Origin: an uncultured Verrucomicrobiota bacterium
GTDB taxonomy: Bacteria; Verrucomicrobiota; Verrucomicrobiia; Verrucomicrobiales; Verrucomicrobiaceae
NCBI GenBank assembly: GCA_903838675.1
Contig: CAILZI010000126.1
Span: 143,082-207,081 of the forward strand
DNA: 64,000 nt
Direction of reading: 5' to 3'
Shown here: one piece after another, positions 30,501 to 38,689 of the stretch
Layout: every line of letters starts with the position of its first letter
Position numbering within the stretch: position 1 is the stretch's first letter
The notes under the pieces: generated by a model
What the model was told of the DNA's origin: nothing
Databases searched by the model: none
Seen by the model: the letters and a program-made list of their open reading frames with translations, nothing else
Program-made: the position numbers and the translations under genes

Positions 30501-30676
30501 TGAAGGATGGCAGGAGCATCGGTTCCTTCGGCTTGTCACGGAGCTCAAATGGGAAAAACATTGTGCAGAGGGTGAAATTCCTGGTGCCTCTGCGTGAGGT
30601 GGAATCTTTTCAGTTTCGCAGTCGTAAGATGCGAAGCGTGACCTTCCCTCAAGTGATGATCCCTCCCCTGCCATGA
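27518..30676 (+). CDS. Membrane Ser/Thr protein kinase with SdpI-like and signal-peptidase-like segments
   Basis: 1052 residues from ATG 27518 (MDSTTPSSDPL); an upstream ATG at 27437 would add 27 residues. The kinase domain spans about residues 55-310, with GHGGMSAV, Lys83, HRDIKPENILLD (Asp176), DFG at 194 and MAPEQ. A Gly/Ala/Phe-rich repeat (FGGYARG, CGGMAVG, LGGLSIG) follows at about 360-440. Then come membrane helices and an SdpI-like segment (RLVPMNSFYGVRLP, then WYEVNAVFGR), about 585-640. Next is a membrane anchor with 'RSFIARPYFVPSG' resembling signal peptidase I but without its Ser-Met pair, and a C-terminal domain of about 300 residues that I do not recognise. It probably senses an extracytoplasmic cue and phosphorylates cytosolic targets. 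The stop overlaps the sigma gene start (ATGA). Confidence 0.85.
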   Translation: MDSTTPSSDPLHGLNPADLMAAAAMPTDGGADTLPLSPRDLPSLAEIAAAFPDLEILDLIGHGGMSAVFRARQPKLDRVVALKVLPKSLAATPGFAERFTREGRVLARLSHPNIVTVHDFGESGGFCFLIMEYVDGVNLRQAMRAGRFTPEQALNIIPVMCEALQYAHSQGVLHRDIKPENILLDAKGKVKIADFGIAKILNEDGDSGMMLTQSGAKLGTAPYMAPEQIEKPGSVDHRADIYSLGVVFYEMLTGELPLGRFAAPSEISDVNGNMDEVVFRALAKDRAMRQQSAGEFKTQIEGIASMPPQARRSLALQFSSFEYKSKRTLLGRPLLHVTSGIDPTTGRKRTARGFFAFGDRAVGVVAFGGYARGLFACGGMAVGVFALGGLSIGLLSWGGLALALLLAYGGMSVGFLSAGGLALGWEVAGGLAAGVHAYGGQVYALVSGMGGQVHAPQVIKNLMEAPPLLQWLVRITNQSAFLMSWIWLPAMLPSVIMPWWARRQLEFEAQGGAQRTTAWHERPSRVLWILPVSILLFLALSWMFRLWSNAGNAGVTAQIFVASAIECAGFVLAATSLPLWLRLVPMNSFYGVRLPSTFVSDARWYEVNAVFGRHLFCWSLTVIAAGIAGFYQLPRHQDAYSWAAITLTLVAVAASVVSTLVWMHRHPMGRPVIKPHRLVRNLELVIPVIVLMLFVRSFIARPYFVPSGNEPGVAKNSRWIASHLDAGFAQGDLIAYAHESGQTWLARVVAVEPKGLLLKRGGSPDEFLMPWDKIIGKMLFSYLSPGVVTGAGSAVSVSLPAVVEGTAHALEQQPVLRFTRLKRNGQEWQWPLYSPEGKPVNDDESKRLVMASAGGDMSGQGAEDCWLQLWFEHPDFDQHSSFRIDITGTNGLPLNDRDASIAGPVRHLGAPESPLLSYVVSPGRVGKLPSDVQITLRYNIGPWQSGVMLPSTFNGAMALGDDCMLAGFGDDPQHHAFVSWSMGSDVTFYDAVARLKDGRSIGSFGLSRSSNGKNIVQRVKFLVPLREVESFQFRSRKMRSVTFPQVMIPPLP

Positions 30677-31389
30677 CTTCCTCCTTCCACGACACCCGCT
30701 GGACGCTCGTCTCACGTTCACGTGGCAGTGACACGCAGGCAAAGGCAGCGCTCAGTGAACTGTGCGAGGCCTACTATGCGCCGGTGATGGCGTTTCTGCG
30801 GCGTGATGGGCGTGCGGAAGATGTGGCGCGGGATCTGGCGCATGACTTCTTTGCCAAGCTGCTCGCGGGCGGAACGATTGACGGCGCGGATCCCTTGCGT
30901 GGGAAATTTCGCAGCTACCTGCTCATGTTCTTGAAACGATTCGCCGCCAATCAACGAATTCATGATCATGCGGCCAAGCGCGGCGGTGGCCAGATCCATG
31001 CGGTGATCGACGGTGAGTCGGACCAGACTGAAGCCGGCCTGCAAATCGCCGACACAAGCATCGAAGCACCGGATGCGGCCTTTGACCGCCAGTGGGCGCT
31101 GACGTTGCTGGCGTGTGCGCTGGGACACTTGGAGTCGGAGATGCGTGATGAAGGCAAGTCAGCGCACTTTGATGCATTGAAGCCATGGCTGACGGCGGAA
31201 GCCGATGCAACGCCGCAAAGCGAGGTGGCCGCGAAACTCGGCATGAGTGTGGAGGCGGTAAAAGTGGCCGTGCATCGTTTGCGAAAGCGATTTCGCGAGG
31301 CGGTGAAGGCGGAGATCGCGCAAACGGTCAGCGATGCCGACACGGTGCGTGAGGAGCTTGAGGCGCTGATGGCGGCGCTGCGGAAGTAG
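30673..31389 (+). CDS. ECF-type RNA polymerase sigma factor coupled to the kinase
   Basis: 238 residues. Region 2 is seen in 'ALSELCEAYYAPVMAFLRRD' with 'EDVARDLAHDFFAKLL' (about 27-65). Region 4 is at about 188-215 (TPQSEVAAKLGMSVEAVKVA, then HRLRKRFREAV), a helix-turn-helix. This type, with 'TRWTLV' near the start, is common in Planctomycetes and Verrucomicrobia beside Ser/Thr kinases. The gene overlaps the kinase stop by 4 bp, so the kinase probably controls it, in place of an anti-sigma factor. Its stop codon TAG lies inside the GTAG of a REP-type repeat. Confidence 0.88.
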   Translation: MTSSFHDTRWTLVSRSRGSDTQAKAALSELCEAYYAPVMAFLRRDGRAEDVARDLAHDFFAKLLAGGTIDGADPLRGKFRSYLLMFLKRFAANQRIHDHAAKRGGGQIHAVIDGESDQTEAGLQIADTSIEAPDAAFDRQWALTLLACALGHLESEMRDEGKSAHFDALKPWLTAEADATPQSEVAAKLGMSVEAVKVAVHRLRKRFREAVKAEIAQTVSDADTVREELEALMAALRK

Positions 31390-31416
31390 CCCAGTTGCGG
31401 CGCAACTGAGCAACTT
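31386..31416 (+). repeat. REP-type palindrome a, upstream of the transposase
   Basis: GTAG (31386-31389) followed by a palindrome with arms CAGTTGCG (31392-31399) and CGCAACTG (31401-31408), then AGCAACTT. GTAG directly 5' of a palindrome is the classic REP signature for REP-associated transposases. The 25 bp from 31392 to 31416 recur at 32165-32189. Confidence 0.8.
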
Positions 31417-31427
31417 TAGGCTGAGGC

Positions 31428-32108
31428 ATGGATTTCCGGTTCTTTGATCCAGGCGCGAAGACTGATGTCACGCAGCGGCAGTTGCCGCACTGGGAACAAG
31501 CGGATGCCTACTACTTCATCACCTGGCGCACTGCGGATTCCGTCCCTGCAAATGTATTCGAGAAATGGAATGAAGAGCGGTGTGCCTGGTTAAGGGATCA
31601 CGGGATTGATCCTGCCTTAGAAGACTGGCAGCGCGAAGTCGAAATGCTGCCCGAGCGGGATCATCGGGAGTTCTACCGGGTCTTCACTACCAAGTGGCAT
31701 GGGATGCTGGATGAATGCCACGGTGACTGCGTGTTAAAGCAGCCGGGGTTGCGTGATGTCGTTGTACAAAATTTGCGGCATATGGACGGCGAAAAGTATT
31801 CACTGGAGGCATTCGTGGTCATGCCGAATCATGTGCACGTGCTAGTGGGTGTTCCAGGGCGTGCCGGGATGAAAAGCCTCTGCCGCAACTGGAAACGCTA
31901 CACCGCAGGCAGGATTAATACGCTGCTGGGGAAGGATGGCCAGTTCTGGCAATGGGAGAGCTTTGACCACGTCGTGCGCAGTCCTGCCAGCCTGGAGAAG
32001 TTCCGAAACTACATCCTGCAGAATCCCGTGAAAGCACGACTGCGGGAGGAGGAATATCACGTCTTCACAAATCAGCCCAGTTGTTGTGCAACTGGGCTGA
32101 GAAAGTAG
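31428..32108 (+). CDS. REP-associated tyrosine transposase (RAYT, Y1 family)
   Basis: 226 residues. The HUH motif is His135-Val-His137 in MPNHVHVLVGVP. The N-terminal 'WEQADAYYFITWRTADSVP' and the C-terminal 'RSPASLEKFRNYILQNPVKA' match single-copy IS200/IS605-like TnpA proteins that process REP hairpins. The catalytic tyrosine is probably that of NYILQNP. The gene is flanked on both sides by palindromes. The last dozen codons lie in a hairpin and the stop TAG lies in the GTAG of repeat c, so the end of the protein appears to be REP-derived. It fills the space between the convergent sigma and aspS genes. Confidence 0.92.
   Translation: MDFRFFDPGAKTDVTQRQLPHWEQADAYYFITWRTADSVPANVFEKWNEERCAWLRDHGIDPALEDWQREVEMLPERDHREFYRVFTTKWHGMLDECHGDCVLKQPGLRDVVVQNLRHMDGEKYSLEAFVVMPNHVHVLVGVPGRAGMKSLCRNWKRYTAGRINTLLGKDGQFWQWESFDHVVRSPASLEKFRNYILQNPVKARLREEEYHVFTNQPSCCATGLRK
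32073..32099. repeat. REP-type palindrome b within the 3' end of the transposase gene
   Basis: Arms CAGCCCAGTTG (32073-32083) and CAACTGGGCTG (32089-32099) with a 5-base loop. The core GTTG...CAAC matches the other copies. It is translated as part of the transposase C-terminus. Confidence 0.75.
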
Positions 32109-32128
32109 TCCAGTTGCGCCGCAACTGG
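32105..32128 (+). repeat. REP-type palindrome c with GTAG
   Basis: GTAG (32105-32108) contains the stop codon of the transposase. The palindrome has arms CCAGTTGCG (32110-32118) and CGCAACTGG (32120-32128). Confidence 0.8.
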
Positions 32129-32162
32129 TCAGGGGTTTGCATTGTATTCGGACGGTCTGAAT

Positions 32163-32189
32163 CTCAGTTGCGGCGCAACTGAGCAACTT
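32163..32189 (+). repeat. REP-type palindrome d beside the aspS stop
   Basis: Arms CTCAGTTGCG (32163-32172) and CGCAACTGAG (32174-32183), followed by AGCAACTT. Bases 32165-32189 repeat 31392-31416 in direct orientation. It ends 5 bp from the aspS stop codon. No GTAG precedes this copy. Confidence 0.78.
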
Positions 32190-32193
32190 CACT

Positions 32194-34032
<1,839 letters not shown>

Positions 34033-34458
34033 GGCTAAAAAAGGGCGCGTAGAGTCGGCGGATTCGGCCTGCGTGCAAGGGGTAAGGCAGGGCCAAAATG
34101 CGTGGTGGGAGAAAGCCCATGGAGCGGGCCTTTCCCTCCCGGCATGCCTCGGAGAGCACTTCCGCAGCCGGTGACCAAATGCGCCATGAGTCTGATTTGT
34201 ACATCCAAGGCTCCTGCCACGAGCGGATACACAGCGGGCATTCATGAGGCCCTCCCCAGCAGGGTCTGTTCTTCAGTTTTGTTCAACGCGCAGGAATAAA
34301 ACCGTGTCGATACCTCTCTTAAAAGGAGTGGCCTCGACACCGCCGATGGCTTCAAAAGTTAGACAAACTTCGGTTTAAAATTAGACAAAACAGAAACAAA
34401 TCTTTGACGAAACAGCGTTTGTCGCAATTATTGACCTTGTCAGACTCCTATAACCATC
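34033..34458. other. Divergent intergenic region between aspS and an ECF sigma gene
   Basis: 426 bp with no supported gene. The aspS-proximal part is GC-rich. The last 120 bp are AT-rich and contain two direct repeats and promoter-like hexamers for the plus-strand sigma gene: TTGACG (34404-34409), 18 bp, TTATTG (34428-34433), or alternatively TATAAC (34449-34454) ending 4 bp before the ATG. Confidence 0.55.
34359..34389 (+). promoter_or_regulatory. Pair of direct repeats, operator-like
   Basis: TTAGACAAA occurs at 34359-34367 and again at 34381-34389, 22 bp apart, which is two helical turns. It lies just upstream of the candidate -35 of the sigma gene, so it could be an activator or repressor site. 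Confidence 0.35.
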
Positions 34459-35055
34459 ATGAACACGACTGAAATTTCCCCTGAGGTTGACCCCAATGTC
34501 GTCGAAGATATCCGCCTCCTGAAGCGCATCTCGGAACGCGATTCCGCCAGCTTCCAGACCTTCTACAAAAAGTACAGCGGCCTCATTTTCGCCTCGATCT
34601 CCAACGTCCTGAACGACCACCACGACACGGAGGACGTCATGCAGGAGGTCCTCGTGCAGGTGTGGAACAAGGCCCACCTCTACGAACCCCGCAAAGGCAA
34701 GCCGCTGACCTGGCTGACGACTCTGGCGCGCAACCGTGCCATTGACCGCATTCGCTCCAAGCAGCGCCGCTCCCGCCTGAACGACGATTTCGAGTCCGAG
34801 AACAAGAAGGACCAGTACGAATTCGAGCCCTCCGGCCACGAAAACCTCGAGTTCAAGGAGCGCGACACCATCCTCCACAGCGCCGTGTCCCGCCTGACCC
34901 AGGATCAACGCGAGGCCATCGAGCTGACCTACTTCACCGGACTCACCCAGGCCGAGGTGGCCGAGCGACTTCATGAGCCACTTGGCACGATCAAAGCTCG
35001 CATTCGTCGTGGCGTGAACCGCCTCGAGACGCTGGTGAAGCCACGCCTTGCCTAA
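34459..35055 (+). CDS. RNA polymerase sigma factor, sigma70/ECF family
   Basis: 198 residues. Region 2 spans about 28-95 with 'FYKKYSGLIFASISNVLNDH', 'DTEDVMQEVLVQVWNKA' and 'WLTTLARNRAIDRIRSKQRR'. Region 4 is at about 140-190 with 'LTQDQREAIELTYFTGLTQA' and EVAERL...GTIKARIRRGVNRL. A 35-residue acidic linker separates them. It resembles SigK-type factors, but no anti-sigma gene follows: the next gene is dtd on the opposite strand after a strong terminator. Control may therefore be transcriptional, through the direct repeats upstream, or by a distant anti-sigma. Confidence 0.92.
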   Translation: MNTTEISPEVDPNVVEDIRLLKRISERDSASFQTFYKKYSGLIFASISNVLNDHHDTEDVMQEVLVQVWNKAHLYEPRKGKPLTWLTTLARNRAIDRIRSKQRRSRLNDDFESENKKDQYEFEPSGHENLEFKERDTILHSAVSRLTQDQREAIELTYFTGLTQAEVAERLHEPLGTIKARIRRGVNRLETLVKPRLA

Positions 35056-35089
35056 ATTTCCAACCCCCAAAACTTGGAAACCCAATGAG

Positions 35090-35117
35090 AAGGGCGGACT
35101 TCGGTCCGCCCTTTTTA
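35090..35117 (+). terminator. Rho-independent terminator after the sigma gene
   Basis: A perfect 10-bp stem (AAGGGCGGAC, 35090-35099, with 35104-35113) is closed by a TTCG tetraloop and followed by a T run to 35117. Confidence 0.93.
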
Positions 35118-35134
35118 TGCATTCAGCCAAGCAG

Positions 35135-35155
35135 CCTTGTTGCTGTGCAACAAGG
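35135..35155. repeat. REP-like palindrome e
   Basis: Arms CCTTGTTGC (35135-35143) and GCAACAAGG (35147-35155) with a 3-base loop. The core GTTGC-NNN-GCAAC matches copies a, c and d near the transposase 3 kb away; the outer arms differ. A related shorter hairpin, GTTCCGCAGGAAC, lies at 35234-35246. Confidence 0.6.
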
Positions 35156-35257
35156 GAGAGCTCCGCTTCGCCCATGGCGTGCGGTGGTCCCCAGCGGTGG
35201 GTGTTGGTGTTGGTGTTTGCGGCGCGGTTCCCAGTTCCGCAGGAACAGGGCTACTTT

Positions 35258-35710
35258 TTACTCCCGCGCGCGTGAGTCGATGCAGATGGTGACGGGGCCG
35301 TCGTTCACCAGCGCCACTTTCATGTCGGCGCCGAAAATGCCGCGCGCCACGGGTTTGCCCATCTCGGCTTCCAGCAGGGCGAGAAACTGCTCGTAAAGCG
35401 GGATGGCGGTCTCGGGACGTGCGGCGCGGATGAAGCTGGGGCGGTTCCCTTTTTTCGTGCTGGCATGCAGGGTGAACTGGCTGACCACCAGGAGCTCGCC
35501 GCTGATGTCCTTCACGCTGAGGTTCATCTTGCCCTCGGCATCGCCAAAGATGCGCATCTGCGTGAGCTTCTGCACCAGCCACGTGGCATCCTCAATCGTG
35601 TCCTCGTGCTCGATGCCGGCCAGAATCATGAGGCCCATGCCGATCTGGCCGGTGATCTGGTCATCGACAGTGACGGAGGCGGAGGAGACGCGTTGGAGGA
35701 CGAGGCGCAT
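35258..35710 (-). CDS. dtd: D-aminoacyl-tRNA deacylase
   Basis: 150 residues from ATG 35710 ([13 protein letters not shown]), the standard family start; an upstream in-frame extension is not credible. The two signature motifs are present: [17 protein letters not shown] (SQxT) and [10 protein letters not shown] (NxGPVT, the cross-subunit Gly-cisPro-like loop). The enzyme removes D-amino acids, and glycine wrongly attached to tRNA-Ala, in the cytosol. It is a single gene, convergent with the upstream sigma gene. Confidence 0.95.
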   Translation of the reverse strand: MRLVLQRVSSASVTVDDQITGQIGMGLMILAGIEHEDTIEDATWLVQKLTQMRIFGDAEGKMNLSVKDISGELLVVSQFTLHASTKKGNRPSFIRAARPETAIPLYEQFLALLEAEMGKPVARGIFGADMKVALVNDGPVTICIDSRARE

Positions 35711-35881
35711 GGGGAGGAATAGGACGGAACCGGAAGGAGGAACGACGCAGGGCAGATCCGCTGCGTGCCACCCACCGATACGCGGCCCGGGAGTTCTTCC
35801 AGAAGTACTTTTCGCGGGGTGGCTGCTCTCAGAGGATGGAAGCGCTCCGCACTTTGGAGACATGTCACTCCAGGGATGTGG

Positions 35882-36571
35882 TTACTTCTTTGCAGCGTCG
35901 TGCTTGGCAGGGCTGGAGACTTTGACGGTGAGGCCGCTGGTCTGTTTTCCGGATGCCTCGCCTTCTGCGGGAACCTCAAACGGCATGGCCAGGAAGGGCA
36001 CGAAACCTTCGAACGGCCTGCGCCTGAGAGGAGGCCAGGCCTCAGAGGCAGCGGTGTACGGGATCACCAGCACATACCGGCCCGGGACGAGCATGGCTTC
36101 TCCTTCAAAGCGTCCACCGCCTAGCTTAGTCAGTGGCACCCAGCGAAAAGCAAACGCTGGAGCAAACGGCGGCTCCAGACGCTGGATGCGGCAAGGCACA
36201 TAGGTGATGCCGTCATACATCGCATTCAGATCCTCTGCAGTTTTGATGTGCAGCTTAGTAAGCGTGCCTGCCGCCACCACGCGGTGCTTGAGGTGCTGGT
36301 CTTTTTCTTCCACCTCCACCGTCGCATCATAGACGGGCGACTCCTGCCACGTGGTCAGTCCCTGCCAGCACACCACTGCATATTTGCCGGGAGCCAGACC
36401 AGCAAACGTAGCCGTGCTGCCATCCGCAGCAAAGGTGGGCTGGATGGCGGTCATCGGCTCAAACAGCGTACAGAGCTCGATCCTTTGAAAATCCGACTGA
36501 TTGAATTCCGCCGCCTTCTCCACCACCAGCTCTGCGGCACAGACACCGTGGGCGGTGAGCAGGCATGCCAC
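35882..36571 (-). CDS. Exported protein of unknown function with interrupted leader
   Basis: About 229 residues if translation begins at GTG 36571. An ATG at 36607 in the same frame aligns with the start of the GH25-like gene (ATG AAC ..A CGC GCC TCG), but its third codon is TAA where the other has TCA. Starting at GTG leaves a hydrophobic leader (MACLLTAHGVCAA) without the positive N-region, so export may be lost or weak. The mature part has a beta-sandwich-like region (FAGLAPGKYAVVCWQGL) as in carboxypeptidase-regulatory or transthyretin-like folds, and a second domain ending in a Lys-rich tail. Family not recognised. It could be an incipient pseudogene. Confidence 0.55.
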   Translation of the reverse strand: MACLLTAHGVCAAELVVEKAAEFNQSDFQRIELCTLFEPMTAIQPTFAADGSTATFAGLAPGKYAVVCWQGLTTWQESPVYDATVEVEEKDQHLKHRVVAAGTLTKLHIKTAEDLNAMYDGITYVPCRIQRLEPPFAPAFAFRWVPLTKLGGGRFEGEAMLVPGRYVLVIPYTAASEAWPPLRRRPFEGFVPFLAMPFEVPAEGEASGKQTSGLTVKVSSPAKHDAAKK

Positions 36572-36613
36572 GGTAGAGACGAACCAAATCGAGGCGCGTT
36601 AGTTCATGCACCT

Positions 36614-36642
36614 TTTTAGCGGGAGGCTAATTACGGCGTCAA
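36614..36642 (-). promoter_or_regulatory. Promoter-like element, duplicate of that at 21374
   Basis: TTGACG (36642-36637), 17 bp, CTAAAA (36619-36614), then 6 bp to ATG 36607. The surrounding bases and every distance match the element at 21374-21402. Confidence 0.45.
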
Positions 36643-36771
36643 TGAGGAAGCGTGGGAGTGGGTGCTGAGAACGATTCCACAAGCGCATTTGAGGAGGCAC
36701 GCCTGGGAACGTTCGGTTTGCCGCAGAGGAGCAGAGGTTTCTGATAACTCTGTGCGCTGCGCCGGATCGAA

Positions 36772-36862
36772 AGCCCGGAGGGCTGGCACAACTGCAGCCG
36801 TGGATACCAATCCACGGAGCATGCGAACGATGTTGTTCTTCACAGGCGAACCGCGTAGCGGT
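36772..36862. repeat. Cluster of three short inverted repeats
   Basis: AGCCC-GGA-GGGCT (36772-36784), CGTGGAT-ACCA-ATCCACG (36799-36816) and ACCGC-GTA-GCGGT (36850-36862), all perfect. They lie in the non-coding stretch 36608-36901, which otherwise shows no supported gene. The arrangement resembles a repetitive extragenic element. Confidence 0.5.
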
Positions 36863-36901
36863 GACACAGACTTGCCATGCCACGCTATGAGGACCACTTG
36901 A

Positions 36902-37192
36902 TCATCGGAGCGCTTCCAGTATCAAGCCATCAACAATAACAGCCTTCTCATCAAGCTCGGCCGCGAGATCGGGCTTGTGTCCGCGAAGCGCATCGGCGGC
37001 TCCTTTGATGATCGTGGGTAAAGCGTATAGTTCCTGAGCGAGCTGCTTATCCACGAGTGATTGAGTGCTCCACTCATTAGCTAATGCTCCGAGCTGATTG
37101 CAAAGCAGATCGAATGCTTGAGCATCAATTTCTAGTTCATTGCGCAGCTTCTCCACGAATGGGTTGCCAATGATATCGTCTTTCAGGCTCAT
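36902..37192 (-). CDS. Small hypothetical helical protein
   Basis: 96 residues from ATG 37192. It is acidic and predicted all-helical (LRNELEIDAQAFDLLCNQL, then ADALRGHKPDLAAELDEKAV), with no signal peptide or membrane segment. No family recognised. It lies 95 bp downstream of the beta-lactamase-fold gene on the same strand; cotranscription is possible but unproven. Real-gene status rests on length, codon pattern and lack of a competing frame. Confidence 0.5.
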   Translation of the reverse strand: MSLKDDIIGNPFVEKLRNELEIDAQAFDLLCNQLGALANEWSTQSLVDKQLAQELYALPTIIKGAADALRGHKPDLAAELDEKAVIVDGLILEALR

Positions 37193-37287
37193 GGGCTAAG
37201 GTGAATGCATTCTTTTCTGAAATGCTTTATCAGCGTCTGTTTAGCGTCATATCAGCGGTTAAAAACCTCTTTTCAGCTCCCGCCCCC

Positions 37288-38478
37288 TCACTCCCCCACG
37301 TACTTCTCCACCAGCGCATCCAGCGCGGTCCACAGGTCATCGGTGTCCATCGTGTCGCGATTGCTGAGGATGACGGTGCTGCGGTGGGTGATGAGGTGGC
37401 GGTAGTAGGTGTTTTCAAATCCGGCCCAGGTGCCGTCGTGGCCGTAGCCGTAGACGGAGCCGTCGTCATCGGCGTAGATGAACCAGCCTTTGCCGTACTC
37501 GAGGACCTTGCCTTTGCGGGTGGTGGAGGGCGTGAGCGCTTCCTTCCAGGTCTCGGGTTTGAGGAATTTCCTGGCGCGCACGGCGGCGTCCCATTTGGCC
37601 ATGTCTTCGAGGTTTGACCACACGCCGCCGTCTCCCACGACCATGACTTTCTGCGGCCACTCGGGCGGGGTGCCCCAGCTGGGCTTCCACGTTTCTTTCT
37701 TCTCATGCCATTCGTAGCCGAAGGCGCGGTTGTACTTTTCATCGTCGTCCTGCGGCACGGATTTCGGGCTCTGGCAGATGAAGGTGTGCAGCATGCCGGA
37801 GGGGATGAAGATCTCATCGCGCACGAATTCGCCGAAGGGCTGCTTCGCCACGCGCTGCACGATGCTGGCGAGGAGGATGAAGTTGCTGTTGGTGTACTCA
37901 AACTTGCTGCCGGTGCGGAACTGCAGGGGGTAATCCTTCTTCAGCTTCGCGAACATGCCGATGTAGTCTTCGTTCACGGCGTAGGTCTTGTGGCGCATGG
38001 GCACGCCTTCATCATCAAAGTCGAAGTACTCGGGCAGGCCGGAGGTGTGCTGGAGGAGATCGCGGATGAGGATGGGATTGTCGCTGTCGTATTCGGGCAG
38101 CTCGGGGATGTAGTCGCGCACGTCGTCATCGAGCGCGAGCATACCACGATCCACCAGAATGAGGAGAGCCGTGGCGGTGAAGGGCTTGGAGCAGGATGCG
38201 AGCTCAAAGAGCGTGGTGGGGGTGATGGGAGTGGCGTCCTTCACGCTGGCGAGGCCATAGCCTTTTTGGAAGCGCAGCTTTCCGGGCACGCGGATGAAGA
38301 TTGCCACGCCGGGCGTGTCGTCATCGATGCCGTTTTTGGCCACGAGCTTGTCGATGGCGGAGACGAGTTCCGCGCTGGGTTGCAGGTCTTGGGCGAGGGC
38401 CGCAGACACCGTGGCGAGACTGAGAAACGTGGAGGCATGGCGCAGCATGCGGCGCAAGTGGGAGCAGGCGGAAGTCAT
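37288..38478 (-). CDS. Exported serine hydrolase of the beta-lactamase/penicillin-binding-like family
   Basis: 396 residues from ATG 38478 (MTSACSHLRRMLRHASTFLS), a leader with likely cleavage after SAALA. The class C beta-lactamase fold motifs are seen: SCSK (catalytic Ser95 and Lys98), YTN in FEYTNSNFILL, and a final GHDGTWAGF in place of KTG. Others typical of this family are LLQHTSGLPEY and GDGGVWSNLEDMAKWD. Members hydrolyse esters, D-Ala peptides or lactams; the substrate is unknown and resistance should not be assumed. It is divergent from the ECF cluster at 38690 across 211 bp. Confidence 0.88.
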   Translation of the reverse strand: MTSACSHLRRMLRHASTFLSLATVSAALAQDLQPSAELVSAIDKLVAKNGIDDDTPGVAIFIRVPGKLRFQKGYGLASVKDATPITPTTLFELASCSKPFTATALLILVDRGMLALDDDVRDYIPELPEYDSDNPILIRDLLQHTSGLPEYFDFDDEGVPMRHKTYAVNEDYIGMFAKLKKDYPLQFRTGSKFEYTNSNFILLASIVQRVAKQPFGEFVRDEIFIPSGMLHTFICQSPKSVPQDDDEKYNRAFGYEWHEKKETWKPSWGTPPEWPQKVMVVGDGGVWSNLEDMAKWDAAVRARKFLKPETWKEALTPSTTRKGKVLEYGKGWFIYADDDGSVYGYGHDGTWAGFENTYYRHLITHRSTVILSNRDTMDTDDLWTALDALVEKYVGE

Positions 38479-38689
38479 GGGGCATTCCGTGCGCCAGTGT
38501 CGTGATTGCGGCAAACGGTTTCAATTTGAGTTTCTCACCGACCTTTGGAGAAGGCCGGCACGTAAAACCACGCCGGGTTACCACACCCCCAAAAAACAGT
38601 GCGCCTCAGGAAGGAGGCGGCCTTTTCACTTCCAGAAGATTTTTCGGCAACTGGCGTCTTCTTTTGGAGACATGCTGTGACGCACCTTT

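Noticed and set aside
37288..38478. Antibiotic-resistance beta-lactamase
   Set aside because: It has the SxxK/YxN fold of the broad serine hydrolase family but GHDG in place of KTG; such exported hydrolases are common and resistance is not supported.
38468..38680. Short plus-strand frame with a zinc-finger-like CRDCGKRF
   Set aside because: Only one CxxC pair, starts within the antisense of the hydrolase leader, and lacks a second half-site.
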